Shown here: positions 14,410 to 23,206 of the stretch, piece after piece
How the letters are laid out: every line of letters begins with the position of its first letter
How positions within the stretch are numbered: the stretch's first letter is position 1
Origin: UBA6136 sp041178325
Lineage (GTDB): Bacteria; Pseudomonadota; Gammaproteobacteria; Methylococcales; Methylococcaceae
DNA: 64,000 nt
Reading direction: 5' to 3'
NCBI GenBank assembly: GCA_041178325.1
Contig: JBEGVN010000102.1
Coordinates: 1-64,000, forward strand
Notes under the pieces: model-generated
The model's input: the letters and a program-made list of their open reading frames with translations, nothing else
Databases searched by the model: none
What the model was told of the DNA's origin: nothing
Program-made: the position numbers and the translations under genes

Positions 14410-17400
14410 TCAGAATCTTCTCGACTCCTTGATGATCGCGCTGAAATGGTGGGTCCGTTCGATCCATTGGTAGATGATGGGTAGGACGATCAAGGTCATT
14501 GGCGTAGAGGTGAAAAGCCCCCCGATGACGACGATGGCGAGGGGTTTTTGGACCTCGGAGCCAGGACCTGTGGCAAAGAGGAACGGAATCAGGCTGAGCA
14601 TGGCAATGGTTGCTGTCATCATCACCGGGCGAAAACGCTGAATACAGCCCAGTTGCAGGGCGTTCTGAAAGTCACCACGTTTGACGTGCTGGGCCCTGAT
14701 GCTCGAGATCAGGACCACACCATTGAGAACGGCAATTCCCCAAAGGGTAATAAAACCTACTGAGGCCGGGACAGAGAGGTACTCGCCCGAAACAAAGAGG
14801 GAAATGACGCCACCCATGGATGCAAAGGGCAGGATCAGAATGATGAGCAGTGCCATCTTGAGTGAGTCAAAGAGAATGTAGAGCACCACAAAGATGGCAA
14901 GGATGGTCAAAGGAATGATGACCGAGAGCCGAGCGCTGGCGCGTTCCATGTTCTCAAACTGGCCTCCCCACTTGAGGTAATAGCCCTCGGGTAGACTGAC
15001 TTCGTTGGCTACTCGCTGCTGGAGTTCGCTGACAAAGCCCCCAAGATCGCGGTCTTTTACATTGGCGCCGATGACAAAGCGGCGCTTGCCCATTTCGCGG
15101 CTGATTTGAGCGGGACCATCAACCACCTTGATCGCGGCAAGGTCACCGAGACGGACCATTGCGCCGTTCGGGGATTCAAGAAGAATGTCTTCGATCGTGG
15201 CCAGGCTGTCGCGAAAACGCAGGGGATAACGCACCTGGAGCGGAAAACGGCGTTCGCCTTCGTAAACGTCCGTAGCCGTACGTCCCCCGATCGCCGTCTC
15301 AATGACATCGTTCACATCGGTTACGTTGATGCCATAACGTGCGATGGTGTGGCGATTGATTTCGAGGGTGAGGTATTGCTGTCCGCTGAGTCGTTCCATT
15401 CGAATGTCGGAAGCGCCATCGACCTCGCCCACAATTTTGAGAACGCGGCTTCCGATTTGTTTCAGTGTTCCAATGTCATCCCCAAAGATCTTGATGGCGA
15501 CATCGGAGCGAACACCGGTGACCATTTCGGCCACGCGGGCAGCAATGGGTTGGGACATCACCACTTGAACCCCCGGTAAGGTGGCGAGCTTTTCCCTGAT
15601 CCGTTCAGCGATGGTGATCTGGTCCCAGCCTTCGGGCATCCGGTTTTTCGGAGCCAGACTGGCAATCGGACTGGATTCGTTCTCAGGTTGCGGGTCAGTT
15701 GGGTTTTCGCTTCGCCCCAACTGAGAGACGACATGTTCGATACCGGGTACTTCCTTCACGAGACGCATGGCCTCGGTTTCAAGCTTCAACGATTCGGCCA
15801 GTGACATGTTGGGGGGGCGAATGATCCCGGTCACCAGGCTTCCTTCCTTCATTTCGGGCATGAAAGTGCTACCGAGAAACGGCAAAAGTCCAAGCGTTGC
15901 AAAGATCGAAAGCACTGCCGCCAGCATCACGGGGCGTGGTTGGGACAGGGCTTTGTGAAGTGCGTTTTCGTAGCCTACGCGAAGGCGTCTGAGCAGTTCG
16001 TTTTCCTTTTCCTCGCGGCCATCCAGAATGAAGCTGCAGAGGACAGGGGAAAGGACCAGTGATATGACGAGCGATGCAAAAAGAGCGATGGCAATGGTAT
16101 AGGCCAAGGGCGAAAACAGTTTGCCTTCGATTCCCTGAAGGGTCATCAGTGGGAGAAAGACCAGGCAGATGATGCCCACGCCAAAGACAACCGGGGTTCC
16201 GACTTCCTTGACCGCACGGAAAATGGTTTCCCCGCGCACTCTGTTAGGCGCACCGACCTTCCCACTCAAACGAGCAAAAGCATGTTCTACAACCACGACC
16301 GATCCATCCACCATCATGCCAATAGCAATGGCAAGCCCCCCAAGAGACATGAGGTTTGCCGAAATGCCCAGCTGATTCATGACGATGAAGGTCAGCAGTG
16401 GGGTTAGCACTAAGGTTGCAATGACGACGAGGCTGGATCTCAGATCACCCAAGAAGAAAAACAGGACCAGGATGACCAGAATGCTGCCTTCCATGAGCAC
16501 CTTGGTCACGGTTCGAATGGCGGCGTCTACGAGCTCAGAGCGGTCATAGAAGGGAACAATTTTCAGCCCACCCGGGATCAGGCCCTGCTGATTGATTTCT
16601 TCCACCCGACGTTTGATGTCGGTGACGATTTTTTTGGCGTTCCCTCCACGAAACATCATGACGATGCCGCCCACAGATTCCGTCATTCCATCTTTGATCA
16701 AGGCACCGGATCGGACCGCGGTCCCGATTTGAACCCGGGCAATGTCATGGACGTGGACCGGCGTTCCATCCAACTCCTTGAGAACGACGCTTTCAATATC
16801 ATCCACGTCCTTGAAGAGCCCGACACCCCGAATCAGGTACTGCTCTTCGTAGTGCGGCAACTTGCCCCCACCACTGTTAGCGTTATTGCGAGCCAGAGCG
16901 GTATAGACATCTGCAAGGCTGAGATCGTAATGTCTTAAGCGGTCAGGGTCAGGTTCAACCTGGTATTGCCTTTCATAGCCTCCGAGGGAATTGATTTCGG
17001 CAACTCCTGGTACGCCTCGAAGCAGGGGTCTTACGACCCAGTCCTGGAGCGTTCGGCGATCGGTTAATTCTTCCACTGGGAGGGCATGACCGCTCTCATG
17101 CGGGCCTTCCAGTGTGTATTGGAAAACCTCTCCTAGCCCGGAGGAGACGGGGCCTAGAACCGGTGTGACTTGAGCGGGAAGTCTCGACCCTGCTTCGATC
17201 AGTCGTTCGATAACGAGCTGCCGGGCAAAATAAATATCGGTCTCATCGCTGAAGACCAGTGTGATCTGACTGAGCGAGTCGCGGTTTGTGGAACGCATCT
17301 CCTGAAGGCCTGGAAGGCCCGTCATCGCAATTTCAAGTGGAACCGTGATGAAACGCTCGACTTCCTCGGGCGAGCGCCCTGGCGCCTCTGCTGCGATCTG

Positions 17401-17541
17401 CACCTGAATGTTGGTGACATCCGGAAAAGCGTCGATATTGAGGACGCGAAGCTCTGTCAGCCCTTTCAAGGTCAGGGCCAGCGCGATCAAGAGCACAATG
17501 ACCCTTCGGTTGAGCGCGTAGCGGACAAGCGCTTCAATCAT
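14410..17541 (-). CDS. HME-type RND efflux transporter (CusA/CzcA family)
   Basis: Inner-membrane proton-driven heavy-metal exporter, 1043 residues, normal length. The N-terminus MIEALVRYALNRRVIVLL is typical. Twelve membrane spans are arranged as one, a large periplasmic loop, six, a second loop and five. The TM4 region reads GGLAIAIGMMVDGSVVVVEH (401-420) with the proton-relay D412, closer to Cus-type (Cu/Ag) than to the DFG motif of CzcA. FMPEMKEGSLV near 555 is the usual second-loop start. It begins 3 bp after the stop of the membrane-fusion gene. Metal is inferred as Cu(I) from the neighbours and motif, not proven. Confidence 0.9.
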   Translation of the reverse strand: MIEALVRYALNRRVIVLLIALALTLKGLTELRVLNIDAFPDVTNIQVQIAAEAPGRSPEEVERFITVPLEIAMTGLPGLQEMRSTNRDSLSQITLVFSDETDIYFARQLVIERLIEAGSRLPAQVTPVLGPVSSGLGEVFQYTLEGPHESGHALPVEELTDRRTLQDWVVRPLLRGVPGVAEINSLGGYERQYQVEPDPDRLRHYDLSLADVYTALARNNANSGGGKLPHYEEQYLIRGVGLFKDVDDIESVVLKELDGTPVHVHDIARVQIGTAVRSGALIKDGMTESVGGIVMMFRGGNAKKIVTDIKRRVEEINQQGLIPGGLKIVPFYDRSELVDAAIRTVTKVLMEGSILVILVLFFFLGDLRSSLVVIATLVLTPLLTFIVMNQLGISANLMSLGGLAIAIGMMVDGSVVVVEHAFARLSGKVGAPNRVRGETIFRAVKEVGTPVVFGVGIICLVFLPLMTLQGIEGKLFSPLAYTIAIALFASLVISLVLSPVLCSFILDGREEKENELLRRLRVGYENALHKALSQPRPVMLAAVLSIFATLGLLPFLGSTFMPEMKEGSLVTGIIRPPNMSLAESLKLETEAMRLVKEVPGIEHVVSQLGRSENPTDPQPENESSPIASLAPKNRMPEGWDQITIAERIREKLATLPGVQVVMSQPIAARVAEMVTGVRSDVAIKIFGDDIGTLKQIGSRVLKIVGEVDGASDIRMERLSGQQYLTLEINRHTIARYGINVTDVNDVIETAIGGRTATDVYEGERRFPLQVRYPLRFRDSLATIEDILLESPNGAMVRLGDLAAIKVVDGPAQISREMGKRRFVIGANVKDRDLGGFVSELQQRVANEVSLPEGYYLKWGGQFENMERASARLSVIIPLTILAIFVVLYILFDSLKMALLIILILPFASMGGVISLFVSGEYLSVPASVGFITLWGIAVLNGVVLISSIRAQHVKRGDFQNALQLGCIQRFRPVMMTATIAMLSLIPFLFATGPGSEVQKPLAIVVIGGLFTSTPMTLIVLPIIYQWIERTHHFSAIIKESRRF

Positions 17542-17544
17542 GGC

Positions 17545-18693
17545 CTACTGTCCCTGCGACTGGATTCTGACGCTGTTGAGCTGAAAGCTCCCTCGAGCCA
17601 CGACCTTCTCACCTGCAGAAAGACCGGAAGTCACGCGTCGCCTGCCATCGATTTCATCATCCAGGCTAACAGCCCTTAGGCTATAGCGATGAGGGGTGGT
17701 CTCGACAAAAACATAGTCCTGATTCTGGTCTCGGATGACGGCGCTCGCTGCAATGGTGAGGGCAGGAAGTGAAGGTTGCTGGATATAGATGCTGGCCAGC
17801 ATTTCCGGCTTGAGACGAAATTGGGGATTTGGAAGGACAATCCGGATCTTGATGGTTCTGGAATCAGGGTCGACAGTGCTGGCAATGAAGCTCAGGCTGC
17901 CTTTGAGTCTTTGGTGTGCGAGTGCAGGGATCTCGATATCGGCGGGCGAGTTCAGCTCGAGTGCCGTCGCCGCTTTTTCCGGTACTTCGGCAACAACCCA
18001 GACCTCTGAAAGGTCGGCCACGACAAAGAGCTCATCTGAGATTTCAACGATCTGGCCGACCGAAATGTGACGACCAATCACGCTCCCATTGATCGTTGCC
18101 GTAATCGGGGTATTGGAGTTCACCCCTTTTTGCTTGGACAGTCTTTGAAGGTCATCCGCGTGCATGCCCATGACGGCCAACTGGTCAGCCAAGGCATTCA
18201 TTTCGATTTCCTTTTCGGTCAGGACGGATTCTCTCTCCCGAAGATTCAGCAGGCTGATAATGCCTTCCTCGTACAGCTTTCGGGATCGTTCGACGAAAAG
18301 CCGCTTGAGTTCGACTTGTGATTTGGCTTTGAGGAAATTCGCCTGGGCATCACTCAATTGGGTGCTGTGCATGACGGCCAGTACTTGTCCGCGACTGACG
18401 AGCTGTCCGACGTTGGCACGAACCTCAATGACGCGACCACTGATGCTAGGGCCAATCTTGGCCAGATGGTTTTCATTGACAGAGACGCGGCCTGAAGCTC
18501 TCAGCGTATCCTGAAGTACCGTTTCGGTGACTGTCTCCAGAACAATCTTGCTTTGAAGGACGGGAGGGGCATCGACCGTGATGTCCAAAGACAAGGCCTG
18601 ATGAGGGGCCGCGGCCAGTAGAAGAAAAGCGCCGCACAAGGCTGACGGGGAATAAAGCTGCAATCGTTGAAAGTGCAAAAGGACTCCTGTCAT
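17545..18693 (-). CDS. Membrane-fusion (periplasmic adaptor) protein of the Cus/Czc-type pump
   Basis: Periplasmic adaptor that links the RND pump to the TolC-like channel. 382 residues with a signal sequence (about 10-36), a lipoyl/barrel-sandwich half motif (GPSISGRVIEVRANVGQLVSRGQVLAVM, here residues about 85-112), a helical hairpin and the second half (GSVIGRHISVGQIVEISDELFVV near 210), then the beta-barrel and membrane-proximal domains. No N-terminal Met-rich or His-rich metal-binding stretch as in E. coli CusB is visible. First gene of a two-gene operon with the RND subunit; the region 18694-18873 upstream contains divergent promoters for it and the lipoprotein gene. Confidence 0.88.
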   Translation of the reverse strand: MTGVLLHFQRLQLYSPSALCGAFLLLAAAPHQALSLDITVDAPPVLQSKIVLETVTETVLQDTLRASGRVSVNENHLAKIGPSISGRVIEVRANVGQLVSRGQVLAVMHSTQLSDAQANFLKAKSQVELKRLFVERSRKLYEEGIISLLNLRERESVLTEKEIEMNALADQLAVMGMHADDLQRLSKQKGVNSNTPITATINGSVIGRHISVGQIVEISDELFVVADLSEVWVVAEVPEKAATALELNSPADIEIPALAHQRLKGSLSFIASTVDPDSRTIKIRIVLPNPQFRLKPEMLASIYIQQPSLPALTIAASAVIRDQNQDYVFVETTPHRYSLRAVSLDDEIDGRRRVTSGLSAGEKVVARGSFQLNSVRIQSQGQ

Positions 18694-18873
18694 CGGCCGC
18701 AGAAACCTGTGCTTGCGCGGTTGTTTGCGTATCAGAGTAAATAGTGACTATTGTGATTGATATTACCCCAAATTCTAACGCAGGAGTCTTCCTCCTGAGG
18801 GTTCTGGGATTACATCAGAGATATGCTAATGTTCCTTTCTCAGGTTTGAGGATTTCGGCAGAGGTTTTGAGGA

Positions 18874-19299
18874 GTGAAGTCCGCGTCATCGAAGCTGGTT
18901 TTCAATTTATTGACTGGTCTTTTTTTCTGCGCGCTGACCCTCTCAGGGTGTAGCGGAATATTTCAGTCAGCGCCGCCCGATGATCAATATCGGCTGGCCT
19001 GTGGGCAGCAGTGCCTCAAGAATGGCGAGGATTGCAGTCATTTTTTTGCCCTAAAAAACGAGGAGAGGCGCCTCGTTTTTGAACAAGCCAAAACAAATTA
19101 CTGGTTATGCATGCGTCGCTACTCGAACACGCGGACGACGACGCAAAATCCTTGCGTCGCCCCGGGACCTCTGCCTGAGGCCTATGATCACTGTGGCGAT
19201 GATCTTGAACAGTGTCTTTCGGGATGTCCTGTGACCCTCGACGAGTTGCCGGGTCTCCATGGTGCAGGTGGCCCAAAACCTGGTCTGAGCAGCCCCTAG
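18874..19299 (+). CDS. Cys-rich hypothetical lipoprotein (141 aa)
   Basis: Not recognised. GTG start with GAGG just upstream. The signal peptide ends in lipobox LSGC (Cys near 26). The mature part contains nine or so cysteines in spaced pairs (CGQQC, C..C in the middle, CGDDLEQCLSGC), suggesting disulfides or metal or haem-independent cofactor binding in the periplasm. It is divergent from the efflux genes and 73 bp upstream of an exported peroxiredoxin, so a role in oxidative or metal stress is possible. Confidence 0.7.
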   Translation: MKSASSKLVFNLLTGLFFCALTLSGCSGIFQSAPPDDQYRLACGQQCLKNGEDCSHFFALKNEERRLVFEQAKTNYWLCMRRYSNTRTTTQNPCVAPGPLPEAYDHCGDDLEQCLSGCPVTLDELPGLHGAGGPKPGLSSP

Positions 19300-19372
19300 G
19301 TGCGATCATCGGGGGAATGAGGAACCCAGGCCCCAAGCGCTGGTCCAATGATGTTTAGCTGAGGACATTCCC

Positions 19373-19903
19373 ATGGCAAAAACTTCCTGGCTCAAGCGTA
19401 TTGCTCTTCTTCTGAGTTTCAGTGTGCCGGCCGCTAATGCTGTGAAAGCAGAACCTGTGACCGTTGGCCAGAAAGCCCCGGATTTTGAATTGAAGACTGA
19501 AGAGGGTCAGTCCTTCCGATTGTCATCACGGCAAGGAGCTTGGACGGTTCTTTACTTCTATCCCAAGGCCGATACGCCAGGTTGCACAAAGCAAGCTTGT
19601 GCCTATCGCGATGCCATCAAAAAGATTCGTGACGAAAATGCCGAAGTGTTCGGTATCAGTACCGATTCTGTGGCGTCGATCGAGGCTTTCCATAAGAAAC
19701 ATCACTTGAGCTTCACCCTTCTCGCCGATGAGACGGGAGCAGTCACTGAGTCTTACGGGGTCAAGATGCCCTTGGTCAATCTTGCGAAACGTTGGACGTT
19801 CATCGTGGATCCCGAGGGCGTGATTCGGGACATTAACACGGATGTTGATCCCGCTTCAGACGCAGATACGGTCGCTTCCCGGATACGGACGCTGAAACAC
19901 TAG
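19373..19903 (+). CDS. Exported thioredoxin-dependent peroxiredoxin (PrxQ/BCP type)
   Basis: Reduces hydrogen peroxide and organic peroxides. The 176-residue protein starts with a cleavable signal peptide (about 1-24), which sets it apart from cytosolic Bcp, followed by an AhpC/TSA thioredoxin fold. Peroxidatic C71 sits in TPGCTKQAC with a possible resolving C76 five residues on, the PrxQ arrangement. FYPKADTPG and the later FLDE/IVDPEG motifs are in place. GAGG is 8 bp upstream of the start. Location in the periplasm is inferred from the signal; the reducing partner is unknown. Confidence 0.9.
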   Translation: MAKTSWLKRIALLLSFSVPAANAVKAEPVTVGQKAPDFELKTEEGQSFRLSSRQGAWTVLYFYPKADTPGCTKQACAYRDAIKKIRDENAEVFGISTDSVASIEAFHKKHHLSFTLLADETGAVTESYGVKMPLVNLAKRWTFIVDPEGVIRDINTDVDPASDADTVASRIRTLKH

Positions 19904-19923
19904 GCGCCTCAAGAAGGCCCCGT

Positions 19924-20820
19924 CTATAGCCGCTCTATGACCACATCCTCAAGGTATTTGAGGATGTCTGGCCGATTTATCCGGGCAACGTCCTGCCGTG
20001 CAGCATTGGCTGTGCCTGCGGCTGCTGCAAAACGAACGCGTTCCTCTAGATCCCAACCCTGCATAACACCGTACGCAAGACCTGCAAGGTAACAATCGCC
20101 ACAGCCGACCGGATTGACCTGCTGAATGGCAGGAGGTGTGACCTTGAGGGCGGGAAATCCAGCGAGAACAATTTCAACAGGTTTTTCACCATCCGTGATG
20201 TGCAGCTCCGGGACTTTTTTCCAGTCACTGGACTCCTCGTATTCCTCACGGTTGGGTTTTGCCAGAACGGGGGGGGTACTACCGGCCAGACCTTGGACCA
20301 GTCCCTCACCGTGCGCATCCAGCCAACAGGGGATTCCATGTTGGACGGCCAGGGTCAAAAGTCTTGGATAGAGAGGGGCGACCTCGGGGGTCGGTACTGA
20401 GCCGCTGATGATCATCAATCCGATTTCAGGGGTCAGGAGCTGGTCGACGCGATCAAATAACGCCTGGCACTCCGCATCGGTTACATGGAATCCACCGGGA
20501 AGCAGGGTTGTTGGATGTGCAAATTCGCTGGGCGAGGCCATAAACCCGACCCGCATGGGTGCCTGCGGTTCGACAAAGGCTTCGGTAATCCCTTCTTCAC
20601 GAACCAATTCCTTGAGCCACGCCCCACTGTGGCCACCCGCAAATCCTGTAACCGTCACCGCTTGACCAAGTCGTGAGAGTACCCGAGCCACGTTCACTCC
20701 CTTTCCTTCCGCATGCATGGTAAATCCGGGGACCCGGTTGATGATGCCGATCTCAATCGGGCCCTGATGAACCAGATTCAGGAGAGGGTTGGTGTTGATG
20801 ACAAGAATTTTTTTGGACAT
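19924..20820 (-). CDS. PfkB-family sugar kinase (1-phosphofructokinase-like)
   Basis: Ribokinase-fold kinase, 298 residues from the Met at 20820 (MSKKILVIN); the frame is open to 20847. Features of the PfkB subfamily that phosphorylates fructose 1-phosphate, fructose 6-phosphate or tagatose 6-phosphate: NTNPLLNLV at the start, GKGVNVARVLSRLG near 40, KPNREEY near 187, and NPVGCGDCYLAG near 238, where the catalytic base Asp is kept and the usual GAGD reads GCGD. It stands alone, with no PTS gene nearby, so the substrate is open. No clear ribosome-binding site for either start. Confidence 0.82.
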   Translation of the reverse strand: MSKKILVINTNPLLNLVHQGPIEIGIINRVPGFTMHAEGKGVNVARVLSRLGQAVTVTGFAGGHSGAWLKELVREEGITEAFVEPQAPMRVGFMASPSEFAHPTTLLPGGFHVTDAECQALFDRVDQLLTPEIGLMIISGSVPTPEVAPLYPRLLTLAVQHGIPCWLDAHGEGLVQGLAGSTPPVLAKPNREEYEESSDWKKVPELHITDGEKPVEIVLAGFPALKVTPPAIQQVNPVGCGDCYLAGLAYGVMQGWDLEERVRFAAAAGTANAARQDVARINRPDILKYLEDVVIERL

Positions 20821-21115
20821 GATCGAATGATGACAACTCTTGGACATGGCGATTTTAACCTGTGCTCGAGGTACATGGTTTCGGCGCGTGTGGGGAACAC
20901 TGATTTTTTCTGGATTGGGGAGATCTAGGCGTTTCTACGAATGGTTGAAACACAGGGTGTGTTCCAGAATCGCAACAGAAAAGTGCTAGTGTTGCCTCCA
21001 TATCGTCGGAAATTGAGATTCACTTCACCATCATTTCGGAGGTGAGTGGAAATTGGCGGATGGAGTCGGGCTTGCTTGTGATCCCAATTCCAATCCAAGT
21101 AGAGAGGAGAGCGGT

Positions 21116-21325
21116 ATGTTTCTTAAGCAACGACAAGGAGGGCATCTCATTGAGGTGGCTGACTTACAGGAGTTAATCAATCCGCTTCGAAAGGCGATCA
21201 AGGGTCGGCTCCATTTTGGAGAGGAGATGCAGGATGCCGAGACATTCCAGAAAGCGGACCTCGTTTTTCCCTCTGGGGAGTACTTGCCCCAGTGCTGGAC
21301 GACACCACCCCAGCAAGGTGGTTGA
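21116..21325 (+). CDS. Small conserved protein (69 aa), function unknown
   Basis: Starts at 21116 with GAGAGGAG upstream. The 69-residue sequence (MFLKQRQGGHLIEVADLQEL, then GRLHFGEEMQDAETFQKADL and FPSGEYLPQCW) looks like a family of small proteins found in several proteobacteria, sometimes labelled acetyltransferase without basis. I am not certain of the family. No signal or membrane segment. It lies 58 bp upstream of the response regulator and could be cotranscribed with it. Confidence 0.6.
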   Translation: MFLKQRQGGHLIEVADLQELINPLRKAIKGRLHFGEEMQDAETFQKADLVFPSGEYLPQCWTTPPQQGG

Positions 21326-21383
21326 ATGGTTTTGAGGCTGATCGGTTTCTGGCTGTGACGGCTGACAAAAAAGAGGAAATGCG

Positions 21384-22001
21384 GTGGACAAGCTGAAAAG
21401 AGCATATGTTGTCGATGATGATGAAGGAGTTTGCGAATCCTTGGTCGAGCTGCTTCAGATGAGCGGTATTGAAGCGATACCCTTTACGTCCAGTCGGACC
21501 TTCATGGAGGCTGTTCCGAATGAGAAGGGCCCTTTTATCGCGATACTGGACCTTCAGATGCCTGAAATCAACGGACTGACGTTGATGGAAATGCTCAGAG
21601 AACAGGTGCCCCAATGCCCGGTCATCTTTCTCACAGGACGAGGGGACGTGGAGTCGGCCACTCACGGGATGAAGTTGGGAGCTATTGATTTTCTCCAAAA
21701 GCCGGTTGAGCCTGAAAGGCTGCTGGAGGTTGTGGAGTGGGCCTTCGGACTGGCCCAAACACGCTGTGAGGAAAAGGATCGCAAAAACAGTATCGACGGA
21801 CTTTTTCAGAAACTGACTCCGCGCGAACGAGAGATTTGTCTCTTTCTTTCAAAGGGGTATACGGCTAAGGAAATCGGGCGAAGCCTCAATATAAGTCCAC
21901 GAACGGCGGAAATCCATCGCAGTCGTATCATGGAAAAACTGACTGTCGACAGTAATGCGGATCTGGTCTCCCTTGCCATCGCGCAGGGTCTTCGCGATTA
22001 A
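21384..22001 (+). CDS. FixJ-like two-component response regulator (REC + LuxR HTH)
   Basis: A 205-residue transcription regulator. The receiver domain covers about 1-120, with the acidic pocket DDDE (11-14), phosphoacceptor D56 in LDLQMPE, and T and K in FLTGRG and DFLQKPV. The LuxR-type helix-turn-helix is at about 140-200 (LTPREREICLFLSKGYTAKEI; SPRTAEIHRSRIMEKL). GTG start. Domain order and linker are those of FixJ/TtrR-type regulators. No histidine kinase gene lies in the window, so it is an orphan here; its targets are unknown. Confidence 0.9.
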   Translation: MDKLKRAYVVDDDEGVCESLVELLQMSGIEAIPFTSSRTFMEAVPNEKGPFIAILDLQMPEINGLTLMEMLREQVPQCPVIFLTGRGDVESATHGMKLGAIDFLQKPVEPERLLEVVEWAFGLAQTRCEEKDRKNSIDGLFQKLTPREREICLFLSKGYTAKEIGRSLNISPRTAEIHRSRIMEKLTVDSNADLVSLAIAQGLRD

Positions 22002-22187
22002 TCAATTGCCCGGTGCCCCCGGAATTATTCGTAGAAAGACCTAGGGACGTTTACGGATAGAGAGTTACGGACTTTACTTTTAGTCTGATCACAGGAGGGC
22101 AGTGAGAACTGTACGGCTGTGATCGGATCGGTTTCGATCTTTGCCCCCCTTGGTTTTTGTGAATCGCCCATCTAACCGAGGTTCCCC

Positions 22188-22436
22188 ATGACAAACGAAA
22201 CCGTCCTCGCTGAAATCAAAACGCCTGCGCTCAAGGGGTGGAACCCCATGAAGCATCGTGATTCTGCTCAAGATACAGAGAGTGCTGCAGGTTGGGTTAA
22301 GCGCGTGCAACGCCAAGGTCTCTCGCCTTCTGCTCTCGAAACCTACCTCTCAAGTGGTTGGACCGTGGGGGCGATCGCTAATGATCGTCATCTTGATTCG
22401 GCTGACGTTGCCAGAGCCATTGAGCGATGGCTTTAA
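22188..22436 (+). CDS. Small HTH-like protein A, paralogue of 22467-22664 (82 aa)
   Basis: The last 50 residues (WVKRVQRQGLSPSALETYLSSGWTVGAI.. ending AIERWL) are homologous to the product of the converging gene on the other strand: shared pattern W..R...QGL.P..L..Y..SGW....IA....L....V..A.ERW. The layout of short helices suggests a helix-turn-helix-like domain. The N-terminal 30 residues are unrelated and hydrophilic. No family recognised. The start follows CCGAGG at 22176-22181. Confidence 0.6.
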   Translation: MTNETVLAEIKTPALKGWNPMKHRDSAQDTESAAGWVKRVQRQGLSPSALETYLSSGWTVGAIANDRHLDSADVARAIERWL

Positions 22437-22450
22437 GCAAAGGGCTTTAA

Positions 22451-22485
22451 GCGATGGGAACCCGTATCAGGGGATTTCCCATCGC
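22451..22485. terminator. Convergent inverted repeat between the two paralogous mini-genes
   Basis: GCGATGGGAA (22451-22460) pairs with TTCCCATCGC (22476-22485), a perfect 10-bp stem with a 15-base loop. One arm is within the last codons of the minus-strand gene. The repeat arises because both genes end in the same GAGCGATGG codons. It could end transcription from both sides, although T-runs are poor. Confidence 0.45.
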
Positions 22486-22664
22486 TCCAGTGCAGCGCGA
22501 ACGCCCTCGACCTCCAGATTCATAATCTGTGCGATCGACTTTATGGGCCATCCGCTGCGACGATAGGCATCCAGAATTTTTGGGGTCAGTCCTTGTGATA
22601 AGGCGCGAACCAACCAATCAGGAATGCGGTGAGGAGGAGGCGTTCTAAGCGCAATGTGAATCAT
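22467..22664 (-). CDS. Small HTH-like protein B, paralogue of 22188-22436 (65 aa)
   Basis: A 65-residue protein, WLVRALSQGLTPKILDAYRR.. SGWPIKSIAQIMNL.. ending ALERWEIP, homologous over about 48 residues to the converging plus-strand protein A. Helical spacing fits a helix-turn-helix. The coding start is 12 bp from the left end of the IS200/IS605 remnant, so its promoter may have been altered or supplied by the insertion. Function unknown; the inverted pair suggests an old duplication. Confidence 0.6.
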   Translation of the reverse strand: MIHIALRTPPPHRIPDWLVRALSQGLTPKILDAYRRSGWPIKSIAQIMNLEVEGVRAALERWEIP

Positions 22665-22675
22665 CGTTAATCTCG

Positions 22676-23206
22676 CGAGAAACCCGGTCCTTTAGGACGG
22701 GGAGGGATAGCTAACTCTCCGATCCAAAGAGCGGTTGTTAGGATGGTTGGCATAAGCTACAGCCCGTGTCGTGAATACGCTCAAACGGGCCTATAAATAT
22801 CGGTTCTACCCCACACCCGAGCAGGAGGTTCTCCTGGCTCAGACCTTTGGCTGCGTGCGCAAAGTCTATAACCTGATTCTTGAATGGCGACGCCTGGCCT
22901 ATCAGGAAAGACAGGAGAACATCAATTACCTCGCAAAGCCTTGTCGCTATGGACACCTTCTTCCCGAGCTCCAAGCGCTGTTCCTGTTGCGGGTACATCC
23001 ATGATGCGCTGACGTTGAATGATCGGGAGTGGACCTGTCCTTCCTGTTCGAGCCTCTTGGATCGGGGCATCAACGCCGCGCGTAACATCAAAGCCGCAGG
23101 ACTTGGGGTGTTAGCCTTTGGAGAGAGCGTTAGACTTGTGTCGCCAAACGGCATGAGCAGTTCTCTGTGAATTAGGAATCCTCTTCCTTCGGGAAGAGGA
23201 GTAGTC
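22676..23206 (+). mobile_element. Internally deleted IS200/IS605-type element, copy 2
   Basis: The left end has the typical hairpin CCCGGTCCTTTAGGACGGGG (22683-22702, slightly imperfect). The right end has a perfect 8-bp stem CCTCTTCC/GGAAGAGG (23180-23187 with 23192-23199) and GTAGTC, as at 91-126. Between them is a tnpB pseudogene with a large internal deletion and no tnpA. Ends are estimated. With its intact ends it could still be mobilised by a TnpA elsewhere. Confidence 0.78.
22771..23170 (+). pseudogene. tnpB: tnpB with internal deletion and frameshift
   Basis: The GTG start at 22771 gives the normal OrfB N-terminus (LKRAYKYRFYPTPEQE, then FGCVRKVYNLILEW) for about 55 residues. The reading then passes into another frame, where the last part of the protein follows: SSKRCSCCGYIHD, the zinc-finger CPSC, DRGINAARNI and the end at 23170. 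Around 250 residues with the first two RuvC-like catalytic acids are missing, so no active TnpB nuclease can be made. The junction lies near 22930-22955. The C-terminal 30 codons nearly match window bases 1-90. Confidence 0.85.

Noticed and set aside
14410..17541. Calling the RND pump CzcA (Zn/Co/Cd)
   Set aside because: The TM4 motif and the copper-related neighbours fit the Cus type better; metal left as inferred.
22771..23170. Functional TnpB nuclease
   Set aside because: About 250 central residues and two catalytic acids are missing and the two parts are in different frames.
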